From Flavobacterium sp. KJJ (GTDB lineage: Bacteria; Bacteroidota; Bacteroidia; Flavobacteriales; Flavobacteriaceae), in assembly GCF_000708595.2 (NCBI RefSeq), contig NZ_JARP01000007.1, positions 186,001-250,000 on the forward strand: a DNA stretch of 64,000 nucleotides. The letters are read 5' to 3'. Below, piece after piece: positions 7,530 through 16,403 of this stretch (positions are counted from its first letter, which is position 1; each line of letters starts with the position of its first letter). The notes under the pieces are model-generated. The model did not search any database. It was not told where the DNA came from and saw nothing but the letters and a program-made list of their open reading frames with translations. The translations under genes were made by a program, and so were the position numbers.

Positions 7530-8243
7530 TTATCTCATCGGAAGATTATCCAACAAAATCTGATATTTCCTTCCAACCGGAATCGTTTCTCCGTTCGACA
7601 TAGAAAGCGATTTAAAAGTCGTTGCAGTAATTTCGCGGGTGTTTACAATGTAGGAGCGGTGTACTTGCACAAAATCGGTGCAGTCGATTTCGTCGCTTAT
7701 GCTGGCGAGCGAGCCGTAAATAATGGCAGGCGATTTTAGTTTTTTACTGTACAATTTCATGTAGTTGCCCAGGCTTTCGATATAAATAATATCATGAAGC
7801 GGCATATCGGCCATTTGTCCGTTTGTGCGGTACGAAAGCACTTTTGCATTGGTATTATTTTCTTTTTTCAGGCTGTTTCCAGAAAAATAGGTTTTGGCTT
7901 TTTCGATTGCTTTGGCAAATTTTTCGGGCGAAATGGGTTTCAGCAAATAATCAATTGCATCGTTTTGGTATGCCGAAAGTGCAAAATCAGAATAAGCAGT
8001 GGTAACAATCGTAAGAGGTCGGTTGGGCTGTAATTCCATTAATTCAACACCCGAAATTACGGGCATATTAATGTCTAGAAAAATAATATCATATTGGTTG
8101 GCGTTCAGCATTTTTATGGCTTCCATACCATTAAACGCGCTCCCGGAATGCTCCAGTTCGTCAAATTTTGAGATGTGCGAAGCAAGCGCTTTGTGCGCCG
8201 GCGACTCATCGTCGATTATAAGACAGCGGTAGGTAAGTGCCAT
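7530..8243 (-). CDS. LytTR-type response regulator
   Basis: 237 residues. The receiver domain covers 1-120, with acidic residues DDE at 11-13, the phospho-acceptor Asp57 in FLDINMP, Thr in VTTAYSD and Lys in LLKPISP. A LytTR DNA-binding domain covers about 135-235, ending in QVHRSYIVN...IPVGRKYQ, the typical final strands. It should bind direct-repeat sites and control membrane or envelope genes. Its ATG overlaps the end of the kinase gene by 28 bases, so the pair is translationally coupled. The divergent beta-barrel gene at 9388 is the obvious candidate target; that link is inferred from position only. Confidence 0.93.
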   Translation of the reverse strand: MALTYRCLIIDDESPAHKALASHISKFDELEHSGSAFNGMEAIKMLNANQYDIIFLDINMPVISGVELMELQPNRPLTIVTTAYSDFALSAYQNDAIDYLLKPISPEKFAKAIEKAKTYFSGNSLKKENNTNAKVLSYRTNGQMADMPLHDIIYIESLGNYMKLYSKKLKSPAIIYGSLASISDEIDCTDFVQVHRSYIVNTREITATTFKSLSMSNGETIPVGRKYQILLDNLPMR

Positions 8244-9214
8244 ATGCTTAATTTTACAACAAAGGTGTTTTTTTCTTTTTTACAGCTCAAATCATGTTTT
8301 AAACCGTAAACTTCTAAACGTCTTTTTAAGTTTTCGATTCCAATTCCCGTACTCGAAAGCCTTGATCCTGAATCCAGATAATTGTTTTTTAAAGTAAAAG
8401 TCAAATTTCGGCATTTTACTTTTAAGTCCAATACAATAAATGGTTCTGGAGTTTCGGCAGAAAATTTAACTGCATTTTCTACTAAAGGCAAAAAGAACAA
8501 AGGCGGAATTTCGATTTCATCAAAAGCACCTTCAAAGTTTTGGGTAACCGCTAGGCGTTCATTTCTAAAACTGTAATATTCAATGTATTTTTTTACGAAA
8601 GCAATTTCTTCTTCAACCAAAACATAATCTTTTTTGGTTGCTTCAATCTGGTAGCGCAGCATGTCTGAAAGATTCAGGATTCGGTCTGGCACTTTATCCG
8701 GTTCTGCCAAAGCTTCTCCATACAAATTATTCATCGCATTCAATAAAAAATGCGGATTTAATTGCTGTTTCAAAAACGAAAGTTCTGACTTGAAATTCAT
8801 GATATCCTTATCCGTATCGGTAATCTTTTTAGTGATGACAATATGAATAAAATAGAAAAACATTCCGTTGATAATCAGCGATAATATCTGCAAGGTTTTT
8901 AAATTTCCTAAACCAACATGTGGGAAGAACCAATTCATGAAAAAGTAAAAAGAAGTCCAATAAAGAGCAAAGAGCGAAAAAAATAACTTAAGCTTTTTTT
9001 TGAACAGAAAAGGTTTGATTATAAAAAGATTGAAGATGGTAATCCAGATAATACAAGGTAAATAACCAACCGCAATTTTATGAAGCAGATAAGGCCAGTC
9101 GTGACCGTCTAATCGTATTTCGTCGTACACACAAGCCAAAATTATGACAATTATGAATGTATGTACGATGAGGTTTCTCAGGAAAAAGTTCTGATAAATT
9201 TTAAGAATCTTCAT
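8216..9214 (-). CDS. LytS-like sensor histidine kinase (His_kinase family)
   Basis: 332 residues from the chosen start. I take the ATG at 9214 (MKILKIYQNFF) rather than the longest frame, because the 29 extra residues up to 9301 are tyrosine-rich and translate the promoter region. Four hydrophobic helices cover about the first 125 residues; then comes the dimerisation and phospho-acceptor block FLKQQLNPHFLLNAMNNLYG, with the His in NPHFLLN, and an ATP-binding domain with PLVENAVKF and a late GIGIENLKRRL glycine box. This is the 5TM/LytS-like membrane sensor class that pairs with LytTR regulators. The sensed signal is unknown. Confidence 0.92.
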   Translation of the reverse strand: MKILKIYQNFFLRNLIVHTFIIVIILACVYDEIRLDGHDWPYLLHKIAVGYLPCIIWITIFNLFIIKPFLFKKKLKLFFSLFALYWTSFYFFMNWFFPHVGLGNLKTLQILSLIINGMFFYFIHIVITKKITDTDKDIMNFKSELSFLKQQLNPHFLLNAMNNLYGEALAEPDKVPDRILNLSDMLRYQIEATKKDYVLVEEEIAFVKKYIEYYSFRNERLAVTQNFEGAFDEIEIPPLFFLPLVENAVKFSAETPEPFIVLDLKVKCRNLTFTLKNNYLDSGSRLSSTGIGIENLKRRLEVYGLKHDLSCKKEKNTFVVKLSIWHLPTAVL

Positions 9215-9330
9215 AACGGCAAAAATAGTATAATAGTATAGTTTATAAACATTTATGAAGTATAAATTATACAAACGCCATTCGTATAAATGATACGCCA
9301 TTTGTATAAAAAGGTTATTATAATAAGGAC

Positions 9331-9346
9331 TTCGCCGTTACATTTG
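9331..9346 (+). promoter_or_regulatory. -7 box with upstream ttcgcc element for the barrel gene
   Basis: TACATTTG at 9339-9346 matches the -7 consensus. It is preceded by acttcgcc, which recurs at the same spacing before the -7 box of the short-chain dehydrogenase gene (13460-13476). No -33 TTTG is seen at the usual distance. Confidence 0.4.
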
Positions 9347-9387
9347 CCTCAAGTTTCCAAAACAATTTTTAATTTTTAAACCAGTTT

Positions 9388-10377
9388 ATGAGAGCAAAAA
9401 TCATTTGTGTTTTAGTTGTTTGCGCGTCTTTAAAAACAATGGCTCAGGAAAAAGAAGTGCCAATGAAAACCTTGGGCAAAGCAATTGTAGACAAATTCCC
9501 TACAACACGAACGCTGGATGTGCAGTACGAACAACTGGGACCAACAAATTACGATTCTGATCTGTTTGGAAATAATTTTGAAAAAGGCCGAATTGAAAGC
9601 CACAACCGCTTTAAAGTCGCTTTTAATTTGCCGTTTTATGCCTCAAAATCAAAACGATTTGTGTTAACAGCTTCACTTCGTTATAAATACGAGAGTTATA
9701 GTTTTGGATCTATTTACAATTACAATACAACGCAGACGTATACCAGAAACACAGAAGATATTCATTATTGGGCGGGAGCTGTAAGCGCAACATATGTGTC
9801 GTCACTTTTTAAAAAACCGGTTATTTACAACGCCACAGCAACTGTTGACGGAAACGAAGATAATTTGCAACGCTTAAAAGGATTTGTATCTGCCGTTATA
9901 GTGCTGAAACGAACCCCAAGCACAACCATTACGATTGGCGCTTTGGCTATGCTCGATCCCTCGTCGATTGTGCCGGTTACACCGCTGTTTACTTTAAATC
10001 ATAAATTTAAGGATTCGAAATGGGATATGGACTTTATTTTGCCTCAGCGCCTTTTGTTTAGAAGAGAATTATTAGAAAACGGAAGAATTTCCTTGGGAAC
10101 CGAATTGAATTCTGAAAGTTTTTACTTAAATTTAAATACCTCAAACTTAAATGGCGTTTATGAGCTAAATCAACTGGAATTAAAATCCGGTATTACCTAC
10201 GAATATTGCTTTACGCCAAAAATAATTGCATTTGTAAAAGGTGGTGTCAATAATGTGTTAAGTACACGCATTACTGAAAAAGGAGAGCGTACCAGCCGCT
10301 ATGTTTACGATCATAAAGAAGATGCACAAGGTTATTTTAGAGTAGGAATATCATATAATCTTTTTCAGCGAAAATAA
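9388..10377 (+). CDS. Outer-membrane beta-barrel protein (DUF6268-like)
   Basis: 329 residues with a signal peptide of about 19 residues (MRAKIICVLVVCASLKTMAQ). The rest is a run of alternating amphipathic strands, for example FKVAFNLPFYASKSKRFVLTASLRYKYESY and the closing GYFRVGISYNLFQRK, whose last residues are a C-terminal barrel strand with an aromatic near the end. This matches the DUF6268 type of barrel common in Flavobacteria. The ligand is unknown. Transcribed away from the LytS/LytT pair, and followed after 27 bases by a 70-residue protein, so those two are probably one transcript. Confidence 0.7.
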   Translation: MRAKIICVLVVCASLKTMAQEKEVPMKTLGKAIVDKFPTTRTLDVQYEQLGPTNYDSDLFGNNFEKGRIESHNRFKVAFNLPFYASKSKRFVLTASLRYKYESYSFGSIYNYNTTQTYTRNTEDIHYWAGAVSATYVSSLFKKPVIYNATATVDGNEDNLQRLKGFVSAVIVLKRTPSTTITIGALAMLDPSSIVPVTPLFTLNHKFKDSKWDMDFILPQRLLFRRELLENGRISLGTELNSESFYLNLNTSNLNGVYELNQLELKSGITYEYCFTPKIIAFVKGGVNNVLSTRITEKGERTSRYVYDHKEDAQGYFRVGISYNLFQRK

Positions 10378-10404
10378 TTCAGGAACTTAAAAAAATAAAT
10401 AACT

Positions 10405-10617
10405 ATGGTTGTTGAGGTTTTTAAAACAAACGTTCAGAAAGAATCAGATAAAAATTATGTAATAGCTGTTATTCAAATGCAGTTTCCCGATTATAAAATT
10501 AATTTTGATCTGGAAGACTGCGATAAAATACTGCGTGTAGAAGGTGTTGAACCTCAATATGATGATATTATTGATTATGTACATTGTCTGGGATATACCT
10601 GTACTCGGCTGGAATAA
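10405..10617 (+). CDS. Small ferredoxin-fold (HMA-like) protein without metal motif
   Basis: 70 residues. The order of predicted elements, VVEVFKTNV (strand), helix KNYVIAVIQMQFPDY, KINFDLEDCDKILRVEG (two strands), helix DDIIDYVHCLGY and a last strand TCTRLE, is the beta-alpha-beta-beta-alpha-beta fold of heavy-metal-associated domains. The CxxC metal loop is absent; three Cys are scattered. Similar small proteins are common in Flavobacteria and have no assigned role. Co-transcription with the barrel gene 27 bases upstream is likely. Confidence 0.6.
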   Translation: MVVEVFKTNVQKESDKNYVIAVIQMQFPDYKINFDLEDCDKILRVEGVEPQYDDIIDYVHCLGYTCTRLE

Positions 10618-10730
10618 ATGATTTTGGAGTATAGAATATGAAGAAAGAGGCAAGAATCAAGAGATTATTTTTTTGTTTATTTCTCTTTAAAATAGGTATA
10701 AATACGCAGCTTTATATTTTAATTTATATC

Positions 10731-10738
10731 TAGTTTTG
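10731..10738 (+). promoter_or_regulatory. Possible -7 box upstream of the leader ORF
   Basis: TAGTTTTG fits TAnnTTTG and lies 35 bases before the 17-residue leader ORF. The -33 element is not evident. Confidence 0.3.
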
Positions 10739-10772
10739 TACGATAATTTCTTCAAAAATTAAAATTAATAAA

Positions 10773-10826
10773 ATGACAAGTTTCATCCTTTCGGTTTTCG
10801 TTTTTCTTTTAGAACAGTTGAGCTAG
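10773..10826 (+). CDS. Possible 17-residue leader peptide upstream of the SulP gene
   Basis: ATG at 10773 to TAG at 10826 encodes MTSFILSVFVFLLEQLS. Its stop codon lies in the left arm of the hairpin at 10825-10882, which ends in a T-tract just before the SulP gene. This is the geometry of a translated leader that could control termination. The peptide has no obvious run of a regulatory amino acid and no Cys, so a classic attenuator is not proven; it may be a chance frame. Confidence 0.3.
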   Translation: MTSFILSVFVFLLEQLS

Positions 10827-10886
10827 AAAACTGCTGTACTATTTTTGTTAGAACTTTTTCAATACGGAAAGAGCAGTTCTCTTTTT
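10825..10886 (+). terminator. Hairpin with T-tract in front of the SulP gene
   Basis: agaaaactgct (10825-10835) and agcagttctct (10872-10882) pair at 10 of 11 positions and the right arm runs into TTTTT. It may terminate transcription before the SulP gene or work as a leader attenuator. A -7 box TACATTTG at 10900-10907 lies beyond it, just before the SulP ATG. Confidence 0.55.
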
Positions 10887-10914
10887 GGGCATTATTTTCT
10901 ACATTTGTGCTCTT

Positions 10915-12444
10915 ATGAAAAAAGCTTTCCAACTCTTCGACTTTACTCAAAAAGTTAATTATAAAAATGAAATTCTCGCCGGTTTAACGGTCGCTATGAC
11001 GATGATTCCTGAATCGTTGTCGTTTGCTATTTTAGCTGGATTTCCGCCTTTGGTAGGTTTATATGCTGCTTTTATTGCAGGTTTGGTTACAGCAATTTTT
11101 GGAGGAAGACCCGGAATGATTTCTGGCGGAGCGGGAGCAACTGTTATTGTTTTAATCGCCCTGATGAAGTCGCACGGAATCGAATATGTTTTTGCTGCCG
11201 TCGCACTCGGAGGTGTTGTGCAAATCTGTATCGGACTTTTTAAACTCGGAAAATTTATTCGGCTAGTGCCACAGCCCGTTATGTTTGGTTTTGTAAATGG
11301 TCTTGCCGTTGTCATTTTTATGTCGCAATTAGAGCAGTTTAAAACTATTGTAAACGGTCAAGTTTCTTGGCTTCAGGGAACTCCTTTATATATTATGCTG
11401 GGTTTGGTTGCGCTGACAGTGGCGATTGTTTTAATTTTTCCGAAGATTACAAAAACGGTTCCGGCTTCTTTAGTGGCTATAATGGTAGTTTTTGCGCTTG
11501 TTATTATCTTTAATATCGAAACCAAAACAGTCGAAGATATTGCTTCCGTTCAAGGCGGATTTCCTCCGTTTCATATTCCGAATATTCCAATTTCTTTTGA
11601 TACTTTTAAAATTATATTTCCGTATTCGGTAATTGTCGCAGCTGTAGGTTTGACAGAAGGTTTACTGACGCTGAATTTAGTTGATGAAATAACCGGAACC
11701 AGAGGAAACAGCAACAGAGAATGTATTGCGCAGGGAAGCTCGAATATTTTAAATGGTTTTTTCTACGGAATGGGTGGCTGTCCTATGATTGCACAAACTT
11801 TAGTAAATCTTGGAGCTGGTTCGCGCGCACGTCTTTCGGGAATAATTGCATCTTTGACTATTTTACTAATTATACTTTTTGGCGCGCCTGTAATTGGAAA
11901 ACTGCCAATGGCAGCTTTAGTGGGTGTGATGATGATGGTTGCTATAACTACTTTTGAATGGGCAAGTTTCAGGATTATCAATAAAATGCCAAAACACGAT
12001 ATTTTTGTTGGAATTTTAGTCGCACTGATTACGATTGTTCTGCATAATCTGGCTTTAGCGGTTTTGATTGGGGTAATAATATCGGCTCTGGTTTTTGCCT
12101 GGGAAAGTGCTAAAAGAATCCGAGCGAGAAACTTTATTGATGAAGCAGGAGTGAAGCATTATGAGATTTACGGACCTTTATTTTTTGGTTCAGTTGCTAA
12201 TTTCATGGAAAAGTTTGATGTTCAAAACGATCCAAATCATATTATAATAGATTTTAAAGAAAGTAAAGTTTCTGATATGTCTGCGATTGAAGCTTTGAAT
12301 AATCTGACCAACAAATACAAGAAGGAAAATAAAATAGTAGCATTACAGCATTTAAGCGAAGACTGCAGACAGTTGCTTAAAAATGCTGAAGCCGTTATTA
12401 ATGTGAATTTGATCGAAGATCCTACTTACAAGGTTGTTTCTTAA
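10915..12444 (+). CDS. SulP-family inorganic anion transporter
   Basis: 509 residues from ATG 10915 (MKKAFQLFDF). A TTG at 10885 would extend the frame by ten residues but lies in the terminator T-tract, so I reject it. The membrane domain covers about 15-410, with the SulP signature ILAGLTVAMTMIPESLSFAILAG and GPTG-like glycine-rich FGGRPGMISGGAGATVIVL. A STAS domain follows at about 420-509 (YGPLFFGSVANFMEKF...IDFKESKVSDMSAIEAL). SulP proteins carry sulfate, bicarbonate or other anions, usually with Na+ or H+. The substrate cannot be read here. The transcript may be leaderless or use the leader hairpin upstream. Confidence 0.93.
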   Translation: MKKAFQLFDFTQKVNYKNEILAGLTVAMTMIPESLSFAILAGFPPLVGLYAAFIAGLVTAIFGGRPGMISGGAGATVIVLIALMKSHGIEYVFAAVALGGVVQICIGLFKLGKFIRLVPQPVMFGFVNGLAVVIFMSQLEQFKTIVNGQVSWLQGTPLYIMLGLVALTVAIVLIFPKITKTVPASLVAIMVVFALVIIFNIETKTVEDIASVQGGFPPFHIPNIPISFDTFKIIFPYSVIVAAVGLTEGLLTLNLVDEITGTRGNSNRECIAQGSSNILNGFFYGMGGCPMIAQTLVNLGAGSRARLSGIIASLTILLIILFGAPVIGKLPMAALVGVMMMVAITTFEWASFRIINKMPKHDIFVGILVALITIVLHNLALAVLIGVIISALVFAWESAKRIRARNFIDEAGVKHYEIYGPLFFGSVANFMEKFDVQNDPNHIIIDFKESKVSDMSAIEALNNLTNKYKKENKIVALQHLSEDCRQLLKNAEAVINVNLIEDPTYKVVS

Positions 12445-12507
12445 ATAATGAGTTAATTATCAAATTGACACATTCTCTAATTAGTTTGATTTTCGTAACT
12501 TTGCTAA

Positions 12508-13416
12508 ATGAAACTCACAGAAACCCTCGAAGATTTTTACACGATAAAAGTAAACGGAATGCCCGAGAATCTTAAAAAAGAAATCGGACATTTTAATGTT
12601 TTTAAATTGGATGATTTTGTTGGAAGTATCTGCAAGCCATTTCCTTATACTCGAAAGGACTTTTATAAAATAAGTTTGATCATTGGTAAAAATAAAGTAC
12701 ACTACGCAGATAAAGTCGTTGCTTTTGAGGATCAGGCATTGTTTTTTGCAAATCCGCAAATTCCGTACAATTGGGAACAGTTAGATGAGAATCAAACTGG
12801 ATTTTTCTGCATTTTTACCGATGCTTTTTTTAGTCAGTTTGGAAATTTAAAAGAATATCCTTTGTTTCAGCCCGGCGGAAATCCGATTGTTCCTATTTCA
12901 GCGGAACTAGCCGAATCTTTAAAAACAGTTTATTTAAAAATGTTTGATGAAATCAATTCAGATTACGCTTTTAAATATGATGTACTTCGAAATCTTGTTT
13001 TCGAAATTATTCATCTTGCCCTAAAAACACAAACTGTAACTACTTCATTATACAGTAAATCGAATGCTACAATTCGAATTTCGTCTTTATTTTTAGAATT
13101 ATTAGAACGTCAGTTTCCAATTGAGTCGATTTCGCAGCAAATTAATTTTCGCTCGCCTTCAGAATTTGCAAACCAGTTAAATGTACATGTAAATCATTTG
13201 AATAAAGCATTAAAAGAAACTACAGGAAAAACAACTTCACAGATTATTTCGGAGAGAATTGTGCAGGAAGCGATGATTCTTCTAAAACAGACCAATTGGA
13301 ATATTAATGAAATTGCATGGTGTTTAGGCTTTGAAGAATTGTCTCATTTTATCAATTTCTTTAAGAAAAACGCTCATGTTTCGCCTAAAAACTACCGTGT
13401 GGCCGAAATTGTTTGA
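12508..13416 (+). CDS. AraC-family transcriptional regulator
   Basis: 302 residues. The N-terminal ligand-sensing cupin-like domain covers about 1-170. The C-terminal pair of helix-turn-helix motifs covers about 200-300: SPSEFANQLNVHVNHLNKALKETTGKTTSQIISERI and then NWNINEIAWCLGFEELSHFINFFKKNAHVSPKNYR, the usual AraC ending. A -7 box TAACTTTG lies four bases before the ATG, so the mRNA may be leaderless. Located 90 bases upstream of a short-chain dehydrogenase on the same strand, which is its likely target; AraC regulators next to SDR genes are common in Flavobacteria. Confidence 0.93.
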   Translation: MKLTETLEDFYTIKVNGMPENLKKEIGHFNVFKLDDFVGSICKPFPYTRKDFYKISLIIGKNKVHYADKVVAFEDQALFFANPQIPYNWEQLDENQTGFFCIFTDAFFSQFGNLKEYPLFQPGGNPIVPISAELAESLKTVYLKMFDEINSDYAFKYDVLRNLVFEIIHLALKTQTVTTSLYSKSNATIRISSLFLELLERQFPIESISQQINFRSPSEFANQLNVHVNHLNKALKETTGKTTSQIISERIVQEAMILLKQTNWNINEIAWCLGFEELSHFINFFKKNAHVSPKNYRVAEIV

Positions 13417-13460
13417 TTTTTGCAGCTTCTTGCTTGATTGCTTTAATTTTTAAGAAGCAC

Positions 13461-13476
13461 TTCGCCTCTACCTTTG
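13461..13476 (+). promoter_or_regulatory. -7 box with upstream ttcgcc element for the SDR gene
   Basis: TACCTTTG at 13469-13476, preceded by acttcgcc as in front of the barrel gene at 9388. It lies 30 bases upstream of the ATG at 13507, a good position for a promoter. Confidence 0.45.
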
Positions 13477-13506
13477 TCCTGTAATTAAACATAAAAATTT
13501 AAAATC

Positions 13507-14346
13507 ATGGGAAATAACAAAGTTTGGTTTATCACAGGTGCTTCAAAAGGACTTGGGTTAGAATTAGCAAAAAAATTATTAGCAGAAGGTTATAAAGTCG
13601 CAGCTACATCTAGAAGTGAAGAAGCTTTAATAAAAGTATTAGGAAGTGCATCTGAAAATTTTCTTCCTTTAGAAATGGATTTGGTTGATGAAAAAAGCGT
13701 CAAAAATGCCATCGAAATAACGGTAAGCCATTTTAAGACAATCGATGTTTTAGTGAACAATGCAGGTTACGGTTTATTAGGTGCGTTAGAAGAGTTAACG
13801 GATGCCGAAGCCAGAAAAAACTACGAAGTAAATGTTTTCGGATTATTGAATGTGATCAGAAATACAATGCCGTATATGCGCGCCAACAAATCAGGACATA
13901 TTTTTAATATTTCTTCTGTTGGAGGTTATTATGGAGAATTTCCAGGCTGGGGAATTTACTGTTCGACAAAATTTGCAGTTGCGGGCTTAACAGAATCGTT
14001 AGCCGCAGAAGTAAAAGAATTTGGAGTTCATGCTACGATCGTTTACCCAGGTTATTTCAGAACCGATTTCTTAAAAGACAGTTCGTTACTATTGCCTCAA
14101 AATCCGATTGCAGCGTATAAAGAAGTAAGACAATCTGAAAGTGCGCATAAAGACAGCATTAACGAAAATCAGCCAGGTGATCCTGAAAAATTAGCGAATG
14201 CTTTAATCAAAATGAGCCACGAAGAAAATCCACCACTGCATTTATTCTTAGGAGAAGATGCCTATAATATGGCAAATCAGAAAATTGCAAGTGTTCAAGG
14301 GCAATTAGAAGAATGGAAATCGGTTTCTGTTTCGACTGGGTTTTAA
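13507..14346 (+). CDS. Short-chain dehydrogenase/reductase (SDR)
   Basis: 279 residues. The nucleotide loop TGASKGLGLE is at about 10-19, the NNAG motif in DVLVNNAGYG at about 83-92, the catalytic Ser in FNISSVGGYYG, and Y-x3-K in IYCSTKFAVAG. These are the classical SDR features for NAD(P)-dependent oxidation or reduction of an alcohol or carbonyl. The substrate is unknown. Has its own promoter-like -7 box and a strong terminator after it, so it is a single-gene unit next to the AraC regulator. Confidence 0.95.
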   Translation: MGNNKVWFITGASKGLGLELAKKLLAEGYKVAATSRSEEALIKVLGSASENFLPLEMDLVDEKSVKNAIEITVSHFKTIDVLVNNAGYGLLGALEELTDAEARKNYEVNVFGLLNVIRNTMPYMRANKSGHIFNISSVGGYYGEFPGWGIYCSTKFAVAGLTESLAAEVKEFGVHATIVYPGYFRTDFLKDSSLLLPQNPIAAYKEVRQSESAHKDSINENQPGDPEKLANALIKMSHEENPPLHLFLGEDAYNMANQKIASVQGQLEEWKSVSVSTGF

Positions 14347-14385
14347 TAAGTCAATTAGAAAATTTGATAATTAGATAATTAGATA

Positions 14386-14434
14386 ATGAAATGCCTATCT
14401 GAACTTTAAAATTCGGATAAGGCATTTCATTTTT
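14386..14434 (+). terminator. Strong terminator after the SDR gene
   Basis: atgaaatgcctatctgaa pairs with ttcggataaggcatttcat over about 18 positions and is followed by TTTTT. It may also act on the convergent amidohydrolase gene. Confidence 0.85.
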
Positions 14435-14501
14435 ATAATAATTTTGACCGCATCAGTAGATTGACAATAAATTGAAACAATCTTATTAACATATTTTTTG
14501 T

Positions 14502-16205
14502 TTATTTTTTATATACTGATTTCCCTTCTTTGATGGTTTCTAGAACCTGAATATTTATGATTTTTTGTGGATCAATTTTCACAGGGTTTTTATCTAAAAT
14601 AACAAAATCAGCTAGTTTTCCTTCCTTAATCGAACCTTTTGCGGCCTCTTCAAAATATTGATATGCTGCCCAAATAGTTATTGATCGCAAAGCATTATAG
14701 GGGCTAATTCGTTCTTTTGGACCAATGATATCGCCTGATCTGCTTATTCGGTTTACTGTCGAATATAATATCATAATGCTGTTCGGTAAAGCTACCGGAG
14801 CATCGTGATGTTCGGTAAAAATCATTCCCTTTTTTAAGGCTGTTTCAGCTGGCGAAATTCGGTACGCTCTTTCTTTTCCTAAAGTTTCATCTCGATGCCA
14901 ATCACCCCAATAGTATGTATGCATTCCAAAAAAAGAAGGCATAATTTTTAATACTTTCATAGAATCAAGTTGATCAAAACGTGCAGTTTGGGCATGTATT
15001 GCGACTGATCTTCTCTCTTTTGCTCCATATAAATTAGTGGCATTTCGGATTGCTTTTATATATTCATCAATCGCTGCGTCTCCATTGCAGTGTGCCAGAA
15101 TCTGCCAGTTGTTAGCATAGGCAGAATCGACCAAAGCAATAGCATCACTTTCTTTAGGAAAAGCAGGATAACCAAGATAGGTATTAGGTTTTCCTGGCGG
15201 AGGTTTAACATACGGTTTAGTAAGCCAGGCCGTTTTGCCTTGTGGAGAACCGTCAAGCGAAATTTTTACGCCCGCAATTCTAAAATGATTTTTGTATTCT
15301 TTTTGTACACCATTTTCTTTCATGTAAGCCATTTGAGTCTGAATGTCAGGATACGCAGCAACGTCAATAATAAGTTTAGATTCATTTGCTAGTTTTTTCC
15401 AAGTATTGCACGCATCACTGCTGGCACGACCTTCTTGCGCAGTTGTAAATCCAAATTTGGTATAGGCAGCAATTCCTGCTTCTGCAATTTTTACATTGGC
15501 TATAGTATCAAGCGTTCCCATTATTTTGAAAAGCGGTATAAACATTGCCATTTCTTCCAGAACGCCATTTGGTATTTGAGAACCTTCTTTTCTTCGAATA
15601 ATGCCCCCAGCAGGATCTTTCGTTGCAGAACTGTAACCTGCTAATTCTAAGGCTTTATGATTCATTACAGCCAAATGACCAGATTGATGAATAATTAAAA
15701 CAGGAACTGTTGCAGATACTTTATCTAAATCGTCTGCTGTAGGAGGGAGTTTCTCTTTTAGTTGTGCATCATCATAGCCAAAACCAATAATCCACCCATA
15801 TTTGCCAACTGCCTTTGGGTTTTTAGCCTTCCACTCATTTAACAATGAAATTAAGGTTGGAATGTCATTTCCTTTACCGTCTGGAGCAGGAAGTAAATTA
15901 GCTGCTACCGCTTGAAAACCAGCATTCCAAACATGACCATGTGCATCTATAAAACCTGGAAGTAATGTCTTTCCTTTTAAATCTGTCATTATGGTTTTAC
16001 TTCCATGGAATTTTTCTGCTTCTGCTTTTTTTCCGACAAAAATAATTTTACCATTTTGAATTGCAACAGCTTCAGCGTATATTGGTTTTTCGCCTTCCAT
16101 AGTTAGGATATCTCCTCCAAAATAAATATTATCCGCAGCATTGGATATTTCTTTTTTACAGCTTACAAGAGTAAGTAGAAACAAAAGGCTAAGTATCTTT
16201 TTCAT
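14502..16205 (-). CDS. Exported amidohydrolase lipoprotein (YtcJ-like)
   Basis: 567 residues from the ATG at 16205 (MKKILSLLFLLTLVSCKK). The 37 residues upstream in the frame are rejected because this start begins a perfect lipoprotein signal with lipobox LVSC. Metal-binding HxH is in GFIDAHGHVWN, later His in HQSGHLAVMNH and HCNGDAAIDEY, and Asp in EHHDAPVALP, as in the amidohydrolase_3/YtcJ group; the closing block KEGKLADFVILDKNP is the usual return to the small domain. Such enzymes hydrolyse amide or ester bonds of unknown natural substrates. Cell-envelope location is inferred from the lipobox. Confidence 0.92.
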   Translation of the reverse strand: MKKILSLLFLLTLVSCKKEISNAADNIYFGGDILTMEGEKPIYAEAVAIQNGKIIFVGKKAEAEKFHGSKTIMTDLKGKTLLPGFIDAHGHVWNAGFQAVAANLLPAPDGKGNDIPTLISLLNEWKAKNPKAVGKYGWIIGFGYDDAQLKEKLPPTADDLDKVSATVPVLIIHQSGHLAVMNHKALELAGYSSATKDPAGGIIRRKEGSQIPNGVLEEMAMFIPLFKIMGTLDTIANVKIAEAGIAAYTKFGFTTAQEGRASSDACNTWKKLANESKLIIDVAAYPDIQTQMAYMKENGVQKEYKNHFRIAGVKISLDGSPQGKTAWLTKPYVKPPPGKPNTYLGYPAFPKESDAIALVDSAYANNWQILAHCNGDAAIDEYIKAIRNATNLYGAKERRSVAIHAQTARFDQLDSMKVLKIMPSFFGMHTYYWGDWHRDETLGKERAYRISPAETALKKGMIFTEHHDAPVALPNSIMILYSTVNRISRSGDIIGPKERISPYNALRSITIWAAYQYFEEAAKGSIKEGKLADFVILDKNPVKIDPQKIINIQVLETIKEGKSVYKK

Positions 16206-16317
16206 ATATAGATTTTTAATAGATGACGAGTGCGGTTTGTTTTTAAAATGTAATAAAATTAGAAAAATATCTCTTATGTGCTTTATTTTTAGAGTATTAT
16301 ATTTTTTTTTAAACAAA

Positions 16318-16354
16318 AAAAAACGGCAAGTAGAATTTTCTATTTGCCGTTTTT
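16318..16354 (-). terminator. Terminator of the phosphodiesterase gene
   Basis: aacggcaagtagaa pairs with ttctatttgccgttt, with T-tract on both sides. The core closely resembles the groEL terminator at 17792-17825 (aacgccaaatagaa / tctatttggcgtt). Confidence 0.85.
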
Positions 16355-16403
16355 GTTTTGAAAATTATGTTTAAAGTAAACTTATAATTAATTATCACAT
16401 ATG

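Noticed and set aside
10885..10914. TTG start for the SulP gene
   Set aside because: It lies in the terminator T-tract and adds residues absent from SulP proteins; ATG 10915 is preferred.
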